A stretch of DNA of 9,266 nucleotides from an uncultured Eubacteriales bacterium (lineage in GTDB: Bacteria; Bacillota; Clostridia; Lachnospirales; Lachnospiraceae), in NCBI GenBank assembly GCA_900313855.1, contig OMSZ01000341.1, forward strand, positions 1 through 9,266, in the 5' to 3' direction. Both the position numbers and the translations under genes were made by a program. The notes below the pieces were generated by a model, which saw nothing but the letters and a program-made list of their open reading frames with translations, made no database searches and had not been told where the DNA came from. Shown here in pieces: positions 7,887 through 9,266 of this stretch. Within the stretch, counting starts at the first letter, position 1, and the number at the start of each line of letters is the position of its first letter.

Positions 7887-9266
7887 ATGAGTGCACGTTC
7901 AACATTTGCCGTATGGGCAGGAAAGTTCACAACGAAAATATTAAAGCTTACCGGAAGTGGCGGAACAAGCCTTCCGGGTAAGGTCGTTCTTAAGATCTGC
8001 CCGGATATTTTACGGTATCTTGCAAAAGATATGAAGATCATATGTGTGACCGGAACGAATGGAAAGACAACTACCTGCCATGTTATAAGGGATATGATAG
8101 AGGCAGGCGGTAATACAGTGTTTTGCAACGATGCCGGAGCTAATATGCTTGGAGGCGTCGTGTCGGCTTTTGTTGCTGCGGCAGGCGTGAACGGCAAGGT
8201 TAAGAGCGATTACGCGCTTCTTGAATGTGATGAGGCAGCGCTTAAGTCGATCGTTGAGCATTTTTCAGAGCTTGATGTGACGGCTGTTGTGACTAATGTT
8301 TTCCGGGATCAGCTTGACCGTTACGGTGAGGTTTTGACCACGGTTAATAAGATAAGGGCAGGACTTTCACAGCTTCCGAATGTAAAGCTAGTGCTTAATG
8401 CTGACTGCTCTCTTACAAGCTCTTTGCAGGATCTTCCACATAAGGAGCTATATTATTTCGGAGTAAATGCGCCATTATACGAGGGCACATCAAAGGATAT
8501 TTCTGATGCGGTTTACTGCATTCATTGCAAGACAAAGTATAAGTACCATTATCATACCTTCGGGCATCTCGGCGGCTTTTATTGTGAGAAGTGCGGATAT
8601 CAGAGAAAGGATCCGCAGGTTTCTCTTTCAAAGGTGCTTGAGTGGAAGGACGGTTCCGAGGTTGTTGAGATGGATGTGTTTGGCGATACAGTTAAGGCGG
8701 AGGTTATGCTTCCGGGTGGATATAATCTGTACAATGCCCTGGCAGCTACAACCGTAGGACATCTGATAGGACTAACAGATGAAAAGATAGTATCAGTGCT
8801 TGGTGGTCTGTCAACGCATTTCGGACGTATGGAGGAAGTGATGCTTGGGGACTCGAAGCTGCATCTGGTTCTTGTCAAGAATCCTGCGGGCTTTAATGAG
8901 GTTGTGCAGTTTTTGATACAGCAGCGACCTAATGGTACGATAGTTTTCGGTTTAAATGATAACTTTGCCGACGGCAGGGATATTTCGTGGATATATGATG
9001 TTGAGTTTGAGAGATTAACACCGGCAGCAGCAAATGCAGAGCATTTCTACTTTACCGGAAAGCGCGCTTACGATATGCAGCTAAGGCTTAAATATGCTGA
9101 CTTCGATACCTCTAAGTTTGCAGTTGAGAAGGATTATAAGACATTGATAACAACTTTAAAGCAGCAGGGACAGGAAACATTTCTTGTACTCTCATATACC
9201 TGTATGCTCGAGTTTCGTGATAAACTGGCAGAGTTCGTACCGCTTGCAAAATATGCCAAGGAGTAG
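7887..9266 (+). CDS. murT: Lipid II isoglutaminyl synthase (glutamine-hydrolysing), subunit MurT
   Basis: This encodes 459 residues and is complete, with its TAG as the last bases of the window. The start has AGGAG (7874-7878) 8 bases upstream. MurT works with the glutaminase GatD: GatD supplies ammonia and MurT uses ATP to amidate the alpha-carboxyl of the stem D-glutamate on lipid II at the inner face of the membrane. The sequence shows a Mur-ligase ATP loop GTNGKTT (56-62, K60), a central Mur domain with LLECDEA (111-117) and NVFRDQLDRYGE (137-148), and a MurT-type zinc ribbon formed by C211/C214 and C233/C236. The C-terminal MurT domain (DUF1727) begins near residue 315 and includes FGLNDNFADGRDISW (354-368), whose Asp (D365 in DISW) matches the catalytic Asp known in this family. 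Length and all motifs are normal. gatD is expected immediately beyond the right edge. MurC/MurE are excluded by the zinc ribbon and C-terminal domain. Confidence 0.96.
   Translation: MSARSTFAVWAGKFTTKILKLTGSGGTSLPGKVVLKICPDILRYLAKDMKIICVTGTNGKTTTCHVIRDMIEAGGNTVFCNDAGANMLGGVVSAFVAAAGVNGKVKSDYALLECDEAALKSIVEHFSELDVTAVVTNVFRDQLDRYGEVLTTVNKIRAGLSQLPNVKLVLNADCSLTSSLQDLPHKELYYFGVNAPLYEGTSKDISDAVYCIHCKTKYKYHYHTFGHLGGFYCEKCGYQRKDPQVSLSKVLEWKDGSEVVEMDVFGDTVKAEVMLPGGYNLYNALAATTVGHLIGLTDEKIVSVLGGLSTHFGRMEEVMLGDSKLHLVLVKNPAGFNEVVQFLIQQRPNGTIVFGLNDNFADGRDISWIYDVEFERLTPAAANAEHFYFTGKRAYDMQLRLKYADFDTSKFAVEKDYKTLITTLKQQGQETFLVLSYTCMLEFRDKLAEFVPLAKYAKE

Noticed and set aside
7853..8197. A 114-codon - strand frame over the start of murT
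   Set aside because: Antisense to the conserved MurT P-loop region; low-complexity Pro/Thr/Val translation; a shadow.

Overview
The window carries five protein genes, all on the + strand, with short gaps and no mobile elements, RNA genes or CRISPR arrays. AT-leaning codon use, strong AGGAG-type ribosome binding sites, a MurT gene and the style of the proteins point to a Bacillota gut or rumen anaerobe, most likely Lachnospiraceae. This assignment is inferred from style, not from a marker gene.

Bases 2-6811 hold a three-gene cluster that I read as a divergent SMC-kleisin complex of the MukBEF/MksBEF/Wadjet (JetABC) class. The first gene is a kleisin-like subunit (JetA/MukF-like) cut by the left window edge. 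The second is a 257-residue MukE/JetB-like winged-helix subunit. The third is a 1490-residue SMC-type ATPase with an N-terminal head and P-loop, a long coiled coil, a globular hinge near residues 654-750, a second coiled coil, and a C-terminal head. Wadjet systems normally have a fourth subunit, the Toprim nuclease JetD. None lies between the ATPase gene and the next gene, so it is upstream of the window, elsewhere, or absent. The ATPase active site departs from textbook SMC motifs: the P-loop lacks its first glycine, the Walker B Asp is followed by Asn-Pro rather than Glu, and the usual switch histidine is not apparent.

Bases 6910-9266 look like ordinary chromosomal genes. One encodes a LacX/GalM-type aldose 1-epimerase family protein. 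The other is a complete murT, the ligase subunit of the lipid II amidation enzyme, which normally has gatD beside it (expected just past the right edge). A promoter-like sequence sits in front of murT.

The SMC cluster resembles its neighbours in codon habit and shows no transfer scars. It therefore looks long resident rather than freshly acquired. It may act as an anti-plasmid defence, as Wadjet does, or as an auxiliary condensin in chromosome organisation. The sequence alone cannot decide between these.
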